From: Actinomycetota bacterium
GTDB taxonomy: Bacteria > Actinomycetota > Geothermincolia > Geothermincolales > RBG-13-55-18
Assembly: GCA_016931915.1 (NCBI GenBank)
Contig: JAFGDU010000074.1
Coordinates: 1-46,499, forward strand
Length of the DNA stretch: 46,499 nt
Direction of reading: 5' to 3'
Position numbers and translations under genes: made by a program. Shown piece after piece: positions 23,645 through 32,086 of this stretch. Every line of letters begins with the position of its first letter. Position 1 is the first letter of the stretch. The notes beneath the pieces are model-generated. The model did not search any database. It saw only the letters and a list, made by a program, of their open reading frames with translations, and had not been told where the DNA came from.

Positions 23645-23928
23645 CGCTATTCTCCTCATATACCTATGGGGGTATATTAACCCGGCTGCGGCCGCTCCGC
23701 GATGATTTATCTCATCCCCTTGCCATACGCTGTCTCAGGTTGAGCCAGGAATGCTGGGATGCAGTCCTGGAGCGCACGAGATGCGTCGGTGCTCGTGGAT
23801 AACGGGATGACTCCGCGGGACGAAGTGCCGTCGCCCTCACGGGGTAGGCGGCGGGGAAAGCGGCATCCTACCCCCCTCATGAAGCACCCGGGGTTTATTC
23901 CCGTCGCAAATGTGGTAAATTAGAGATA

Positions 23929-24026
23929 GCAAAGGTGCTGGAAATCAGCTCCCGAAGACAAGCGAGATTGCGGGGATCTCCGCGGCATTAGCAGAGATAG
24001 GCTTTCTTCGGGAGCTGTCCCTTTGC
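23929..24026. ncRNA. Candidate structured RNA or long-armed inverted repeat
   Basis: Two nested stems are visible: GCAAAGG (23929-23935) with CCTTTGC (24020-24026), and a perfect 13-bp stem CAGCTCCCGAAGA (23946-23958) with TCTTCGGGAGCTG (24005-24017). A GC-rich inner hairpin sits near 23971-23984. The element lies in a 490-base gap (23645-24134) that otherwise shows no gene. I do not recognise a known riboswitch or small RNA. A miniature transposable element would look similar. Strand cannot be decided. Confidence 0.4.
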
Positions 24027-24134
24027 GGGCCGCTTTTCCCGGGTGTACCCAAGTGGTCTTGGATCAGGGTCTCAACCCGCCTCTACCCGACCCGTGTTTA
24101 ATTACCGCGTGCTTCCCGGAGATGGATCCCGGCA

Positions 24135-25295
24135 TCAATTGCCGAAGGAATTGCGCAGCACCTGCACCAGATCCTCCAGCACGGTATCGCGTGGGTTGGA
24201 CGAGCGCAGCCGCGTGTTCAGGAATGCCTCGGCCGCCAGGGTTTCCACGCTGGCCCTTGCCACACCCGCCTCCTCGAGGTCCGACGGTATGGGCAGAACG
24301 GACAGCAGTTCTTCCACTGCCCTGGCGGCCTCCCCGGCCGCGCGCGGGGCCGGTATCCCCGCGACGTTCAATCCCATGGCCACGGCCAGCTCGCGGTAGA
24401 GCTCCGGGCAGACCTCGAGGTTGAAACGGATCACGTGTGACAGGAGCAAGGCGTTGGCCTTGCCATGAGAGATGCCGAAATGGGAGCCGAGGGCGTGGGC
24501 GAGGGCGTGGGTCAAACCCAGGCCGGCGGAGGTGAAAGCCATCCCGGCCATGAAGGAAGCCAGGGCCATATTGTGGCGGGACTCGCTATCCGATCCATCG
24601 GTGCATGCCCTCTCCAGATTGGCGTAAGCGAGCTGCGTCGCCCTGAGCGAGAGGGCTCGAGTGGGTTCCCAAGCCCGGCGAGCCACGTAGGACTCGATGG
24701 CATGGGTCAAGGCGTCCATTCCGGCTGCGGCCGTGAGATCGGGAGGCATGGAATAGGTGAGCTCGGGATCGATTATGGCCAGAACGGGATAGAGGTTCTG
24801 GCTGACGATGGACATCTTCTGGCGGCGTTTACCACCCGTTATCACTGCCACCCAGGTTACCTCGCTCCCCGTCCCCGAGGTCGTCGGGATGCATATGAGG
24901 GGCCTGGAGCGGCGTGGTATGCGGCCGATTCCCTCCCACGAGGCTATATCCCCCTCGTTGGTCAACCTCGCGGCTATGATCTTGGCGGCGTCGAGGGGAC
25001 TGCCGCCCCCCAGCCCGATGACGAAGTCGCAGCCGTTGTCGCCGGCGAACGCAACGCCTTTTTCCACCGTTTCCACGCTCGGGTCCGCCTCCACCTCGGC
25101 GAAATGGTGGACACCGACGCCCTCACCAGCCAGGATATCGTTCAGGGTATCTACTGCCGTGCATTTTGAAGTGGGGCCGCTGCCGGTGACCAGCAGGGCA
25201 CTCTTGCCGAAGTTCTTGACGAAGGCTCCCGCCTCCTTGAGGCAGCCTTCCCCGAATACCACCTGAACGGGGAATCGGTACGTGTTAGCCGCCAA
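24135..25295 (-). CDS. Iron-dependent (group III) alcohol dehydrogenase
   Basis: A 386-residue protein of normal length for the family. NAD-binding GGGSPLDAAK lies at about 97-105, and TTSGTGSEVT follows. The metal ligands read Asp194, His198 (MDALTHAIES), His263 (GLTHALAHALG) and His277 (GISHGKANALL), all present. It interconverts an alcohol and an aldehyde or ketone in the cytoplasm; the substrate is open. The start is a TTG with AAGGGGGA five bases upstream; no in-frame ATG offers a better choice. It stands alone, divergent from the PAS-GAF protein. Confidence 0.9.
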   Translation of the reverse strand: MAANTYRFPVQVVFGEGCLKEAGAFVKNFGKSALLVTGSGPTSKCTAVDTLNDILAGEGVGVHHFAEVEADPSVETVEKGVAFAGDNGCDFVIGLGGGSPLDAAKIIAARLTNEGDIASWEGIGRIPRRSRPLICIPTTSGTGSEVTWVAVITGGKRRQKMSIVSQNLYPVLAIIDPELTYSMPPDLTAAAGMDALTHAIESYVARRAWEPTRALSLRATQLAYANLERACTDGSDSESRHNMALASFMAGMAFTSAGLGLTHALAHALGSHFGISHGKANALLLSHVIRFNLEVCPELYRELAVAMGLNVAGIPAPRAAGEAARAVEELLSVLPIPSDLEEAGVARASVETLAAEAFLNTRLRSSNPRDTVLEDLVQVLRNSFGN

Positions 25296-25403
25296 GATGT
25301 CCCCCTTTATATAAGTGTGGGTGGTTACCTGATATACTCGACCCTACCTTTCATTTACCCACGCTTTTCGCACCAGAACCATATTTTCGTGGGTTTTATC
25401 GAC

Positions 25404-25428
25404 GCTGCAAAACCATAAGTTTAGCAGC
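25404..25428. repeat. Hairpin in the divergent intergenic region
   Basis: GCTGC-A-AAAC, a five-base loop, then GTTT-A-GCAGC forms a stem of nine pairs with one A-A mismatch. It sits midway in the 278-base gap between the divergent iron dehydrogenase and PAS-GAF genes. A second, weaker inverted repeat (TACCTGC/GCAGGTA) lies near 25499-25525. No U-tract follows, so a terminator role is not supported. Confidence 0.35.
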
Positions 25429-25573
25429 CGGGAAGGGTGGGAGTAGCAGCCCCTCGAATATTCTAGTGTTGGAGTGATCTCGTTGCGAATATCGTCATAC
25501 CTGCGAGCGTTAGCGAGGCAGGTAAGGGCGGGCACACCGTTGGCTCTATTTTAGGGACGGAGGTGAGGAAGGC

Positions 25574-28009
25574 TTGAACGGAAGGGACACGGTCACCCTC
25601 AATGCCTCCCTCCTCCTCGATGAAGAGGACAGGATCCTGGAGGGCAACAGGGACGCCGAGGTCTTTCTGGAAAAACCCCTCGAGGAAGTGCGCAAAACAC
25701 CTCTGTACAAGGCGAACCCGCCTCTCTACTCCGCCCTCAAAGAGCTTCTGGCCAAGACCAAACGCGGCCGGGGTGTGGAGGACTATGCCCTGGCATACAA
25801 GGTGGGAAAGAGACTGATGCGGCTGAACATAAACATGTCGCCATATCCCCTGGAAGCGCTGGGCACGACCGGTACCATGGTGACCATAACCAGCACGGGT
25901 ATGCGCCCCGCGCCGGAACGGCGTGCGGCCAGGGAGGAAGCACCTCCAGCCCCGGTCCCCGAGGAGGCCTTGGGCCTGCCGCAGTTCCTGGATATCCAGG
26001 TGGAGCCCGCTTTCATGCTGGACCTGGACGCCAACTTCACCTATGCCAACGCGGTGATGTGCGAGATGCTGGGCCACGAGCAGGACGAGATCGTGGGACG
26101 GCCCCTCTCGTTTTTCCTGCTCAAGGAGGAAGCAAAGCAGGCTCTGGAAAGCCTGGTCGAGGCGGCACGTGCGGCTCCATGGCGGGGAGAGCTGGAGTTC
26201 AACCGCGGCGACGGTACCACCTCCTCCATCGCCGTCACCGTCAATGTCCTCAAGAACTCGCATGGCGGGATAGACCGGCTTCTGGGCATGGGGAGGGACA
26301 ATACGGTAGAGGCGCGTATCCGCCGCGAAAGAGAGGACGAACTGCAACGAGTCTGGAGCCTGCTCGAACGGGTCGGTGTGGCCGTCGTCTGTTTCACTCC
26401 GGATTTCCGCGTGACCCTGCTCAGCCATTCTGCCGAGAAGTCCCTATCCACCAGCAGTGACCGCGCCATCGCAACGCCCCTCCCCGACCTTTTTCCCGCG
26501 CATGTCCGCCAGGAGGTCGTATCCATGTTGGAGCGGGCCCTGGGTGGCGAGGAGATCAGGGAGGCCCTGGTGCAGGTGGGCAAGGAAGGGGAGCGCCATA
26601 CGCTTTTCATGAGCATAAGGCCGGCGGTTACGGCAGGTGGCAGGACGCGGGAATTCATGGCCATGCTGAGGGAGGCCACGCGCGAGCTGTCGGAGATGGA
26701 GGAAGCCGAGGCGTTGCTCAAGGTCTACAAGATGAAAGAGGAGATAATGGAGCTGGCGGCGCGCAGCCATGGACCCCAGGACTTTCTGGAGGCCTGCCTG
26801 CGCGGCATGCAGGAAGAGTTCGGATGCTCGGCCGCTGCCTTTTTCGCCGTGCAGCGGGCGGAGGCCGTTCTGTACGCCCAGCTCGGCCTGGAGGAAGAAG
26901 AGGCGAGGATGCTCTCCTCGTTGAAGCTGCGCCCCGGCCACGCCAGGTTGTGCGGGATGCTCGTGAGGCTCAACGTGGAGATACACGGCGGAGTGCCGAG
27001 AAGGGGCTGGGACGAAGTCCATTCCTTCATAGAGAAGGCGGACACCCTTCTCCCCATACTTAGGGAGAGGAGGTGGCGCGGCTTGATGGTCTTACCCGTG
27101 CGCGGCGGGGGGGAGGCGGCAGGCGCCCTGGCCATGGCGGACTGCGATGCGGTCAAAGTAGAAGCGTTGGAAGACACGGTCATAACCGCAACGGGAGAGG
27201 CCATAGCTTCCGCAGTTACCGCCCTGGAGGCAAGGATGGCCGCTGGTATCGCTACCGCCGGGCCAATGCAGGAAGAGGTCGATGTAGACGCGGATTCCGC
27301 TCCCGGGGGTGGAGAGGATGAACCTTCCGCGCCTGGTGCCACGGAAGAGGATAAAGCCGGCGACGACGAAAGCTCAAGGTCCACGCATGGCGATAAGGGG
27401 GGGATCATCCCCACCCTGGCCCCGGCGAGGGAGAAAGAACACGATTATTTCGAGATCGCCAAGGAGGTCAAGGGGGAGGACGCACTCCCCGACAACCTGG
27501 CACTCTTCAGCGAATCGGTGGCGGATAGATCCGTGCCATCCTCCAGGGGCATCGACATCGCCGCCCTCCTCTGGGATATGAAGGAATATTACGGCAGGGG
27601 CGAGAGGAAGGGCGAGATATTCCTGGAGATAGAGGAAGATCTTCCCAGGCTGCATACCGATAAAAAGCTGCTGCGGGAAGCGCTCATGCAGCTCATCGAT
27701 AACGCGCGCAAGTTCTCCCCAGCCGACGCTCCGGTGATACTGGGGGTCGAGAGATGGGGTGACGAGATCCTGCTTCGCATCGAAGACCAGGGTCCGGGCA
27801 TCTCCGCGGAGGTGGTGGAGGAGATAATGGGGAGGGAGCTGGAGGAGGTCGAGGGGAAAGGGATGAAGGTCGCCGTCTCCGGGCTCTATCTCTGCCGCAA
27901 GTACGTGGCGGCCATGGGAGGCGATCTCACGGTCAAGGGGAGGCCGGGAGAAGGCACCACCGCCTTCATCAGGCTGAGGGTGCTCCCCTTCATCGGGGAG
28001 GGCCTGTGA
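25574..28009 (+). CDS. Cytoplasmic PAS-PAS-PAS-GAF signalling ATPase (histidine-kinase-like)
   Basis: An 811-residue soluble protein. Three PAS-like units lie at about 10-110, 130-250 and 255-375, a GAF domain at about 385-560, a low-complexity acidic linker at 560-660, and a C-terminal HATPase_c domain at 680-800 with N-box LIDNARKF (about 706) and G1 box EDQGPGI. I cannot find a HisKA helix with a phospho-accepting His between linker and ATPase; the segment IDIAALLWDMKEYYGRGER stands there instead. It may be a degenerate kinase or use an unusual dimerisation domain. The TTG start follows GGAGGTGAGGAAGG. The flavoprotein gene overlaps its stop by four bases, suggesting redox-linked signalling. 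Confidence 0.8.
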   Translation: MNGRDTVTLNASLLLDEEDRILEGNRDAEVFLEKPLEEVRKTPLYKANPPLYSALKELLAKTKRGRGVEDYALAYKVGKRLMRLNINMSPYPLEALGTTGTMVTITSTGMRPAPERRAAREEAPPAPVPEEALGLPQFLDIQVEPAFMLDLDANFTYANAVMCEMLGHEQDEIVGRPLSFFLLKEEAKQALESLVEAARAAPWRGELEFNRGDGTTSSIAVTVNVLKNSHGGIDRLLGMGRDNTVEARIRREREDELQRVWSLLERVGVAVVCFTPDFRVTLLSHSAEKSLSTSSDRAIATPLPDLFPAHVRQEVVSMLERALGGEEIREALVQVGKEGERHTLFMSIRPAVTAGGRTREFMAMLREATRELSEMEEAEALLKVYKMKEEIMELAARSHGPQDFLEACLRGMQEEFGCSAAAFFAVQRAEAVLYAQLGLEEEEARMLSSLKLRPGHARLCGMLVRLNVEIHGGVPRRGWDEVHSFIEKADTLLPILRERRWRGLMVLPVRGGGEAAGALAMADCDAVKVEALEDTVITATGEAIASAVTALEARMAAGIATAGPMQEEVDVDADSAPGGGEDEPSAPGATEEDKAGDDESSRSTHGDKGGIIPTLAPAREKEHDYFEIAKEVKGEDALPDNLALFSESVADRSVPSSRGIDIAALLWDMKEYYGRGERKGEIFLEIEEDLPRLHTDKKLLREALMQLIDNARKFSPADAPVILGVERWGDEILLRIEDQGPGISAEVVEEIMGRELEEVEGKGMKVAVSGLYLCRKYVAAMGGDLTVKGRPGEGTTAFIRLRVLPFIGEGL

Positions 28010-28686
28010 TCCCGGAGGTAAGGATCCTCGGGATATGCGGAAGCCCGGTGCGGGGCGGCAATGCGGAAGCCCTGCTGGAGAGAGCACTGCACAGCCAGGA
28101 TGAAGACCCGGGGGTAAGCTTCGAGATAATTTCACTCGCCGGTGGTGGAGTGGGGGATTGCATCCATTGCAACTGGTGCCTGCGTAAACAGGAGGGCGAT
28201 CGCAGGTGCTCGGTGGATGACGACATGACCGCAATGTATCCACTCATAGAGGAGGCGGATGTCCTCATCTTCGCCACCCCGGTCTATTTCGGGCGACTCT
28301 CCGGCCACATCGCAGCCTTCATCGACCGCATGCGCGTCTACGTGCACGGCAATATATCCGCCGGGATGCTCCGCAATAAGGTGGGAGGATCCATAGCCGT
28401 AGCCTGGTTCCGCATGGCGGGCCTGGAGATGGCCCTGATCACCATGAACCAGTTCTTCCATGCCGTGAACATGGTCATCGCTTCACCCGATCTTGGCCTG
28501 CAAGGCGGTTCCGCATTCTCCTCACTGCAGGGGATGGGGAGGCGCGAGGGTGAGGATAAGCTGCTCGTGCTGCGTGACGAGCTCGGTGTAGCCAGTGCAG
28601 CTTCGACGGTATCACGCGCCGTGGAGCTCTCCCGCATTACAAAAGCGGGCACGGCCGTGCTCCAGCGCTACAGTAAAGGGATGTGA
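28006..28686 (+). CDS. Iron-sulfur flavoprotein (Isf/NADPH-FMN reductase family)
   Basis: A 226-residue flavodoxin-fold protein. The FMN phosphate loop is GICGSPVRGGNAE, and a compact Cys motif (Cys52, Cys55, Cys58, Cys68 in DCIHCNWCLRKQEGDRRC) is as in Isf proteins, where it binds [4Fe-4S]. ATPVYFGRLSGH is the flavin-contact loop. Such proteins pass single electrons between ferredoxin and acceptors such as O2 or peroxide in anaerobes. The GTG start overlaps the PAS-GAF stop by four bases (GTGA), so the two are translationally coupled. A small ferredoxin-like gene converges on it from the other strand. Confidence 0.85.
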   Translation: MIPEVRILGICGSPVRGGNAEALLERALHSQDEDPGVSFEIISLAGGGVGDCIHCNWCLRKQEGDRRCSVDDDMTAMYPLIEEADVLIFATPVYFGRLSGHIAAFIDRMRVYVHGNISAGMLRNKVGGSIAVAWFRMAGLEMALITMNQFFHAVNMVIASPDLGLQGGSAFSSLQGMGRREGEDKLLVLRDELGVASAASTVSRAVELSRITKAGTAVLQRYSKGM

Positions 28687-28723
28687 CGGAAAACGGTGTG
28701 CCCCATCCCCGCCCGTCGATCGC

Positions 28724-28942
28724 TTATATCATCTTGATGGCGCCCAGTTCACAGGCGTGCATGCATTCTCCACAGAGACGGCACCTCTCCATATCTATGG
28801 CGATCCTGCACCTTTTGCCCGAGCCGCTGTCGCCCGGGACGACGTTGAAGGCATCATGTTTGCAGGAGCGGGCGGCTTTACAATCATCGCAATGCTCTTC
28901 GATAGTGCATTTGGTCACGTCGAGCCAGGGCATCTTGAGCAC
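28724..28942 (-). CDS. Small Cys-rich ferredoxin-like protein, copy 2
   Basis: A 72-residue paralogue of the protein at 23423-23644: MPWLDVTKC, the N-terminal CDDCKAARSC group, and the C-terminal RCRLCGECMHACELGAIKMI cluster motif are nearly the same. I chose the GTG at 28942 because GGGAGA lies five bases upstream and the resulting MLKMPW start mirrors the MRNKMPW of copy 1; the ATG three codons in is the alternative. It converges on the iron-sulfur flavoprotein gene, which may be its redox partner. Confidence 0.75.
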   Translation of the reverse strand: MLKMPWLDVTKCTIEEHCDDCKAARSCKHDAFNVVPGDSGSGKRCRIAIDMERCRLCGECMHACELGAIKMI

Positions 28943-29120
28943 GATCGTCTCCCAGTCGTTAGCATATCGGGACAGACCCCGTGCCTGACACGGCATACTT
29001 CCAGATAATGGTATTCTACCATCAGGCAAACGGCGCATTCCCATCACATCTAAGGCAGACAGGATACTGCATGTGCCCTCAGGATGCGTCTTGACCGGAG
29101 GGAGCGCAAGCGTTTAATAT

Positions 29121-29138
29121 AGACTGACCGGTAGGTCT
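29121..29138. promoter_or_regulatory. TetR operator upstream of the class II aldolase
   Basis: AGACTGACCGGTAGGTCT is a near-palindrome centred on ACCGGT. It lies about 90 bases before the aldolase start and directly after a TTTAATATAG -10-like stretch. The same sequence, differing at one central base, is found upstream of the TetR gene at 29970-29987. Confidence 0.75.
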
Positions 29139-29230
29139 AAAAGATTTTATGATTCGATATCCCGTACTCTGGATATAAGAGGAACAGGATTCTCGATGAG
29201 CAGCAGGGATAATGCAAGGAGGTCCCGGCC

Positions 29231-29881
29231 ATGGTTGATGAAGCTGCGATGAGGGAACTGATCTGCGATATCGGAAGGCGCGTGTGGCAGCGCGGCATGG
29301 CTTCGGCGAATTCCGGCAACATCTCGGCCCGGCTCGATTCGGGCACGGTGCTCATCACGCCCACGCTGGTAAGCAAGGGATTCATGCGCCCTGAGCAACT
29401 CCTGGTGGTGACCCTGGAGGGTGAGGTGCTGCGCGGAGAGGGGTATCCTACTACCGAGACCCCCATGCACCTGCGCCTGTACCTGGAGAGGGAGGATATC
29501 GGCGGAGTCGTTCACGCCCATCCGCCCCTGGCCACCTCGTTTGCGGTCGCCGGCAGGCCGCTGGACCAGCACCTCATTCCGGAGGCGATAGTCTTTCTGG
29601 GGGAGGTACCGCTGGTTCCCTTCCAGCCCCCCGGCAGCCCGGAACTGGCCGAGGTAATAGTGCCATACCTCAGCGGATACGACGCCGTGCTCATGGAGAA
29701 CCACGGGGTGCTGTGCTGGGGAAGCGACGTGGAGCAGGCCTATCATCGCCTGGAGACGGTGGAGTTCTGCGCGCAGGTGACCATGAACGCGGAGGCTCTG
29801 GGGGGTGCCAGGGAACTCCCCCGGGAACCCCTGGAGAACCTGCTCAATATCAGGAAGCTCATGAAGGGCGGGGGGCAGTAG
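29231..29881 (+). CDS. Class II aldolase / fuculose-phosphate aldolase family
   Basis: A 216-residue zinc-dependent aldolase of the FucA/AraD/MtnB family. The zinc histidines are seen in VVHAHPP and MENHGVL; the phosphate-binding segments are NSGNISARL and the TPTLVSKG loop; Glu in LIPEAI is the likely catalytic acid. Family members cleave a sugar phosphate to a glycolaldehyde-type product and dihydroxyacetone phosphate, or act as epimerases or decarboxylases. AGGAGG precedes the ATG. It shares an operator with the TetR gene, which ties it to the downstream dehydrogenase, kinase and RuBisCO-like genes. Confidence 0.88.
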   Translation: MVDEAAMRELICDIGRRVWQRGMASANSGNISARLDSGTVLITPTLVSKGFMRPEQLLVVTLEGEVLRGEGYPTTETPMHLRLYLEREDIGGVVHAHPPLATSFAVAGRPLDQHLIPEAIVFLGEVPLVPFQPPGSPELAEVIVPYLSGYDAVLMENHGVLCWGSDVEQAYHRLETVEFCAQVTMNAEALGGARELPREPLENLLNIRKLMKGGGQ

Positions 29882-29969
29882 CCAAAACGGGTAGAAAACC
29901 CTTTCAAGCGGCGGTGAAGATGGCTGCGAGGACTGGATATTGACGAGGGTAACCTGCCGTTATAGAATA

Positions 29970-29987
29970 AGACTGACCGGTTGGTCT
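29970..29987. promoter_or_regulatory. TetR operator upstream of its own gene
   Basis: AGACTGACCGGTTGGTCT lies about 18 bases before the TetR start and just after TAGAAT, a likely -10, so binding would block transcription. It matches the site at 29121-29138 at 17 of 18 positions, and flanking TAAA is also shared. Confidence 0.8.
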
Positions 29988-30004
29988 AAAGGAAAGAGGG
30001 CGAG

Positions 30005-30652
30005 TTGGCCAGATCTCTCGGTATAAGGAAGAACCCCGCCAAAGACGAGCGCGAGAGGGCTTTCAAGCAGGCGGCCCTCAAGTTGTTCTCGGCCAAGGGA
30101 TACCACAAGACGACCATGTCGGAGATAGCCATGGAGGCGGGATTCGGCAAGGGCACCCTTTACTGGTATTGGAATTCCAAGGAGGAGCTGTATTTCTCCC
30201 TGGTTGAGGAATCGCATGACGAGTTCATAGGGCTGGTAAGGCAGGCAGCGGAGATAGACGGCAATGCGCTGGAGAAGCTGTACTGGCTGGGAAACAAGGT
30301 GGTGGACCTGCATTTTCGCCATCGCGATTACACCAAGCTATCCTGGAAGATGCGCGCCGAAGAGCTGGAGGCGTTCTCTCCCGAATACGTGGAAAAGCTC
30401 CACCATAACAGCCGCGAGATCAAGGAAAAGTTACAGGAGATACTCTCCCAGGGCATAGAGGAGGGCATGCTGCCGGCGGTGGATTCCTATTATCTTGCCT
30501 GCATGCTCCTGGGTTTGATGGAGGGTATGGAGATCCAGTGGCTGGAGGATTCGGAATCCTTCGATCTGCGCACCGCCATGGAGATGGTCGAGCGGATCGC
30601 CAGGATGGTGTTGCAGAACGCCGCGGAGCTCGCGGGCAAAAAACGGGAATAA
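30005..30652 (+). CDS. TetR-family repressor
   Basis: A 215-residue regulator with a typical TetR helix-turn-helix (ALKLFSAKGYHKTTMSEIAMEAGFGKGTLYWYWNSKEELY) at about 22-65 and an all-helical ligand domain after it. It starts at a TTG with GAGGG upstream. The two matching operators at 29121 and 29970 show that it very likely controls itself and the class II aldolase, and perhaps reads through to the oxidoreductase-kinase-RLP genes. The ligand cannot be read from the sequence; a sugar acid or CoA derivative are both possible. Confidence 0.88.
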   Translation: MARSLGIRKNPAKDERERAFKQAALKLFSAKGYHKTTMSEIAMEAGFGKGTLYWYWNSKEELYFSLVEESHDEFIGLVRQAAEIDGNALEKLYWLGNKVVDLHFRHRDYTKLSWKMRAEELEAFSPEYVEKLHHNSREIKEKLQEILSQGIEEGMLPAVDSYYLACMLLGLMEGMEIQWLEDSESFDLRTAMEMVERIARMVLQNAAELAGKKRE

Positions 30653-30793
30653 AGTGAACGCCGCACGGTAAGGTGGGCAGCTGACGACTGTCGAGCTGGA
30701 GGTTGGTGCAGAAAGCACGCTGTTCGTTGAATGGCTGGAATAGATCGGAAAGTGATAGATCGGTTTTCTTCAGGAAAGCGACAGGAGGTAAAA

Positions 30794-32014
30794 ATGTCTA
30801 GGCTGGTTATTCTAGGTGGCTGCGGCGCGGTAGGCAGCACCGCGGTGCGTATGCTGGCTCCGACGGATTATTTCGACGAGTACGTTGTTGCCGACAAGGA
30901 TATCGAGGCGGCCCGCAAGCTCTCCTCCGAGTTGGGCGAGGAGAGGGTAAAGGCGGCGGAGCTGAACGCAGACGACCCCCAGAGCCTGCGCGATGTCATC
31001 TCCAGCGCCTCGGTCATCCTCAACTGTGTCGGCCCCTTCTACAAGTACGGCCCGCCCATCCTCGAGGCAGCGATCGAGGCGGGGATCGACTACGTGGACA
31101 TCTGCGACGACCTGGACGCCACCGAGGCCATGCTGGCCATGGACGGCAAGGCCGCCGATGCCGGCATCTCGGCCCTCGTAGGCATGGGCAGCTCCCCCGG
31201 CATGGCCAACCTGCTGGTGAAGTTCACGGCCGAGACCCTGCTGGACCAGGTGGACTCGGTGGACATCTACCATGCCCACGGCGGCGAGGACGTGGAGGGC
31301 CCGGCGGTGATCAAGCACCGCTTCCACTCCATGGAGATCGACATCCCCATGTTCCTGGATGGCGAATACAAGACGGTCAGGCTCTTCGAGGAGAGCGGCA
31401 AGGCCCTGGAGGAAGAGACCGACTTCCGCGACGTGGGCACCTACCCCGTCTACGGCTACCCGCACCCGGAGACCATGACGCTGCCCAAGTACATCAAGGG
31501 GGTCAAGAGGGTCACCAACCTAGGGCTGGTCATCCCCGTCTCCTACGCGGAGCTCATCAAGAGCATGGTCAGGCTGGGCCTCACCTCTGACGAGCCCCTG
31601 GAGGTCCAGGGAGAGATGATCGTCCCGCGCGAGTTCGCGGTGGCCTTCGTCATCTCGCGCCGGGACGGCCTACTCAAGGAGGCCGGCATCGACTTCCCAC
31701 GCGGCTGCCTGAAGATAGTGGTCAAGGGGAGCAAGGACGGTGATCCCCACTCCTACGTCTTCCAGATGTCCTCCAGCGGCATGGGCATGGGCGAGGGCAC
31801 CGGCATCCCCGCTGCCCTGGGAGCCATAGTCATGGGCCAGGGCAAGATCGCCCTCAAGGGCGCCTTCCCTCCCGAGGCGGACGTGAACCCCATGGACATG
31901 ATCCAACTGGCCGGTGAGATCATCAAGTCCTCCGGTAAGGGGGACAGCGCTCCCATCTATATCGAGCATATCGACAAGGATGGGAACGTGGAGACCGTCG
32001 ACCTGAAGCTCTAG
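30794..32014 (+). CDS. Saccharopine dehydrogenase-like NAD(P) oxidoreductase
   Basis: A 406-residue protein with an N-terminal Rossmann domain (VILGGCGAVGSTAVRML) and the saccharopine-dehydrogenase-type catalytic region (VGMGSSPGMANLL). Close relatives act on many small carbonyl or imine substrates besides saccharopine. No lysine-pathway gene is nearby; the next genes are an FGGY kinase and a RuBisCO-like protein, so a polyol or sugar-acid oxidation step is more plausible. ACAGGAGGTAAAA precedes the ATG at 30794. It lies 141 bases after the TetR gene. Confidence 0.8.
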   Translation: MSRLVILGGCGAVGSTAVRMLAPTDYFDEYVVADKDIEAARKLSSELGEERVKAAELNADDPQSLRDVISSASVILNCVGPFYKYGPPILEAAIEAGIDYVDICDDLDATEAMLAMDGKAADAGISALVGMGSSPGMANLLVKFTAETLLDQVDSVDIYHAHGGEDVEGPAVIKHRFHSMEIDIPMFLDGEYKTVRLFEESGKALEEETDFRDVGTYPVYGYPHPETMTLPKYIKGVKRVTNLGLVIPVSYAELIKSMVRLGLTSDEPLEVQGEMIVPREFAVAFVISRRDGLLKEAGIDFPRGCLKIVVKGSKDGDPHSYVFQMSSSGMGMGEGTGIPAALGAIVMGQGKIALKGAFPPEADVNPMDMIQLAGEIIKSSGKGDSAPIYIEHIDKDGNVETVDLKL

Positions 32015-32086
32015 ATCCAATTCGCGCGGTGTCCGGGATGACGGGACGGCGGGGTTCGAAGAGCATGAGAGGACTGGTGATGCGTA

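Noticed and set aside
28972-28996. Palindromic stretch around CCCCGTGCCTGACACGG as a repeat element
   Set aside because: A similar GTGCCTGAC string occurs in the terminator loop near 4060, but the flanks differ and only two loose matches exist, too few to call a repeat family.
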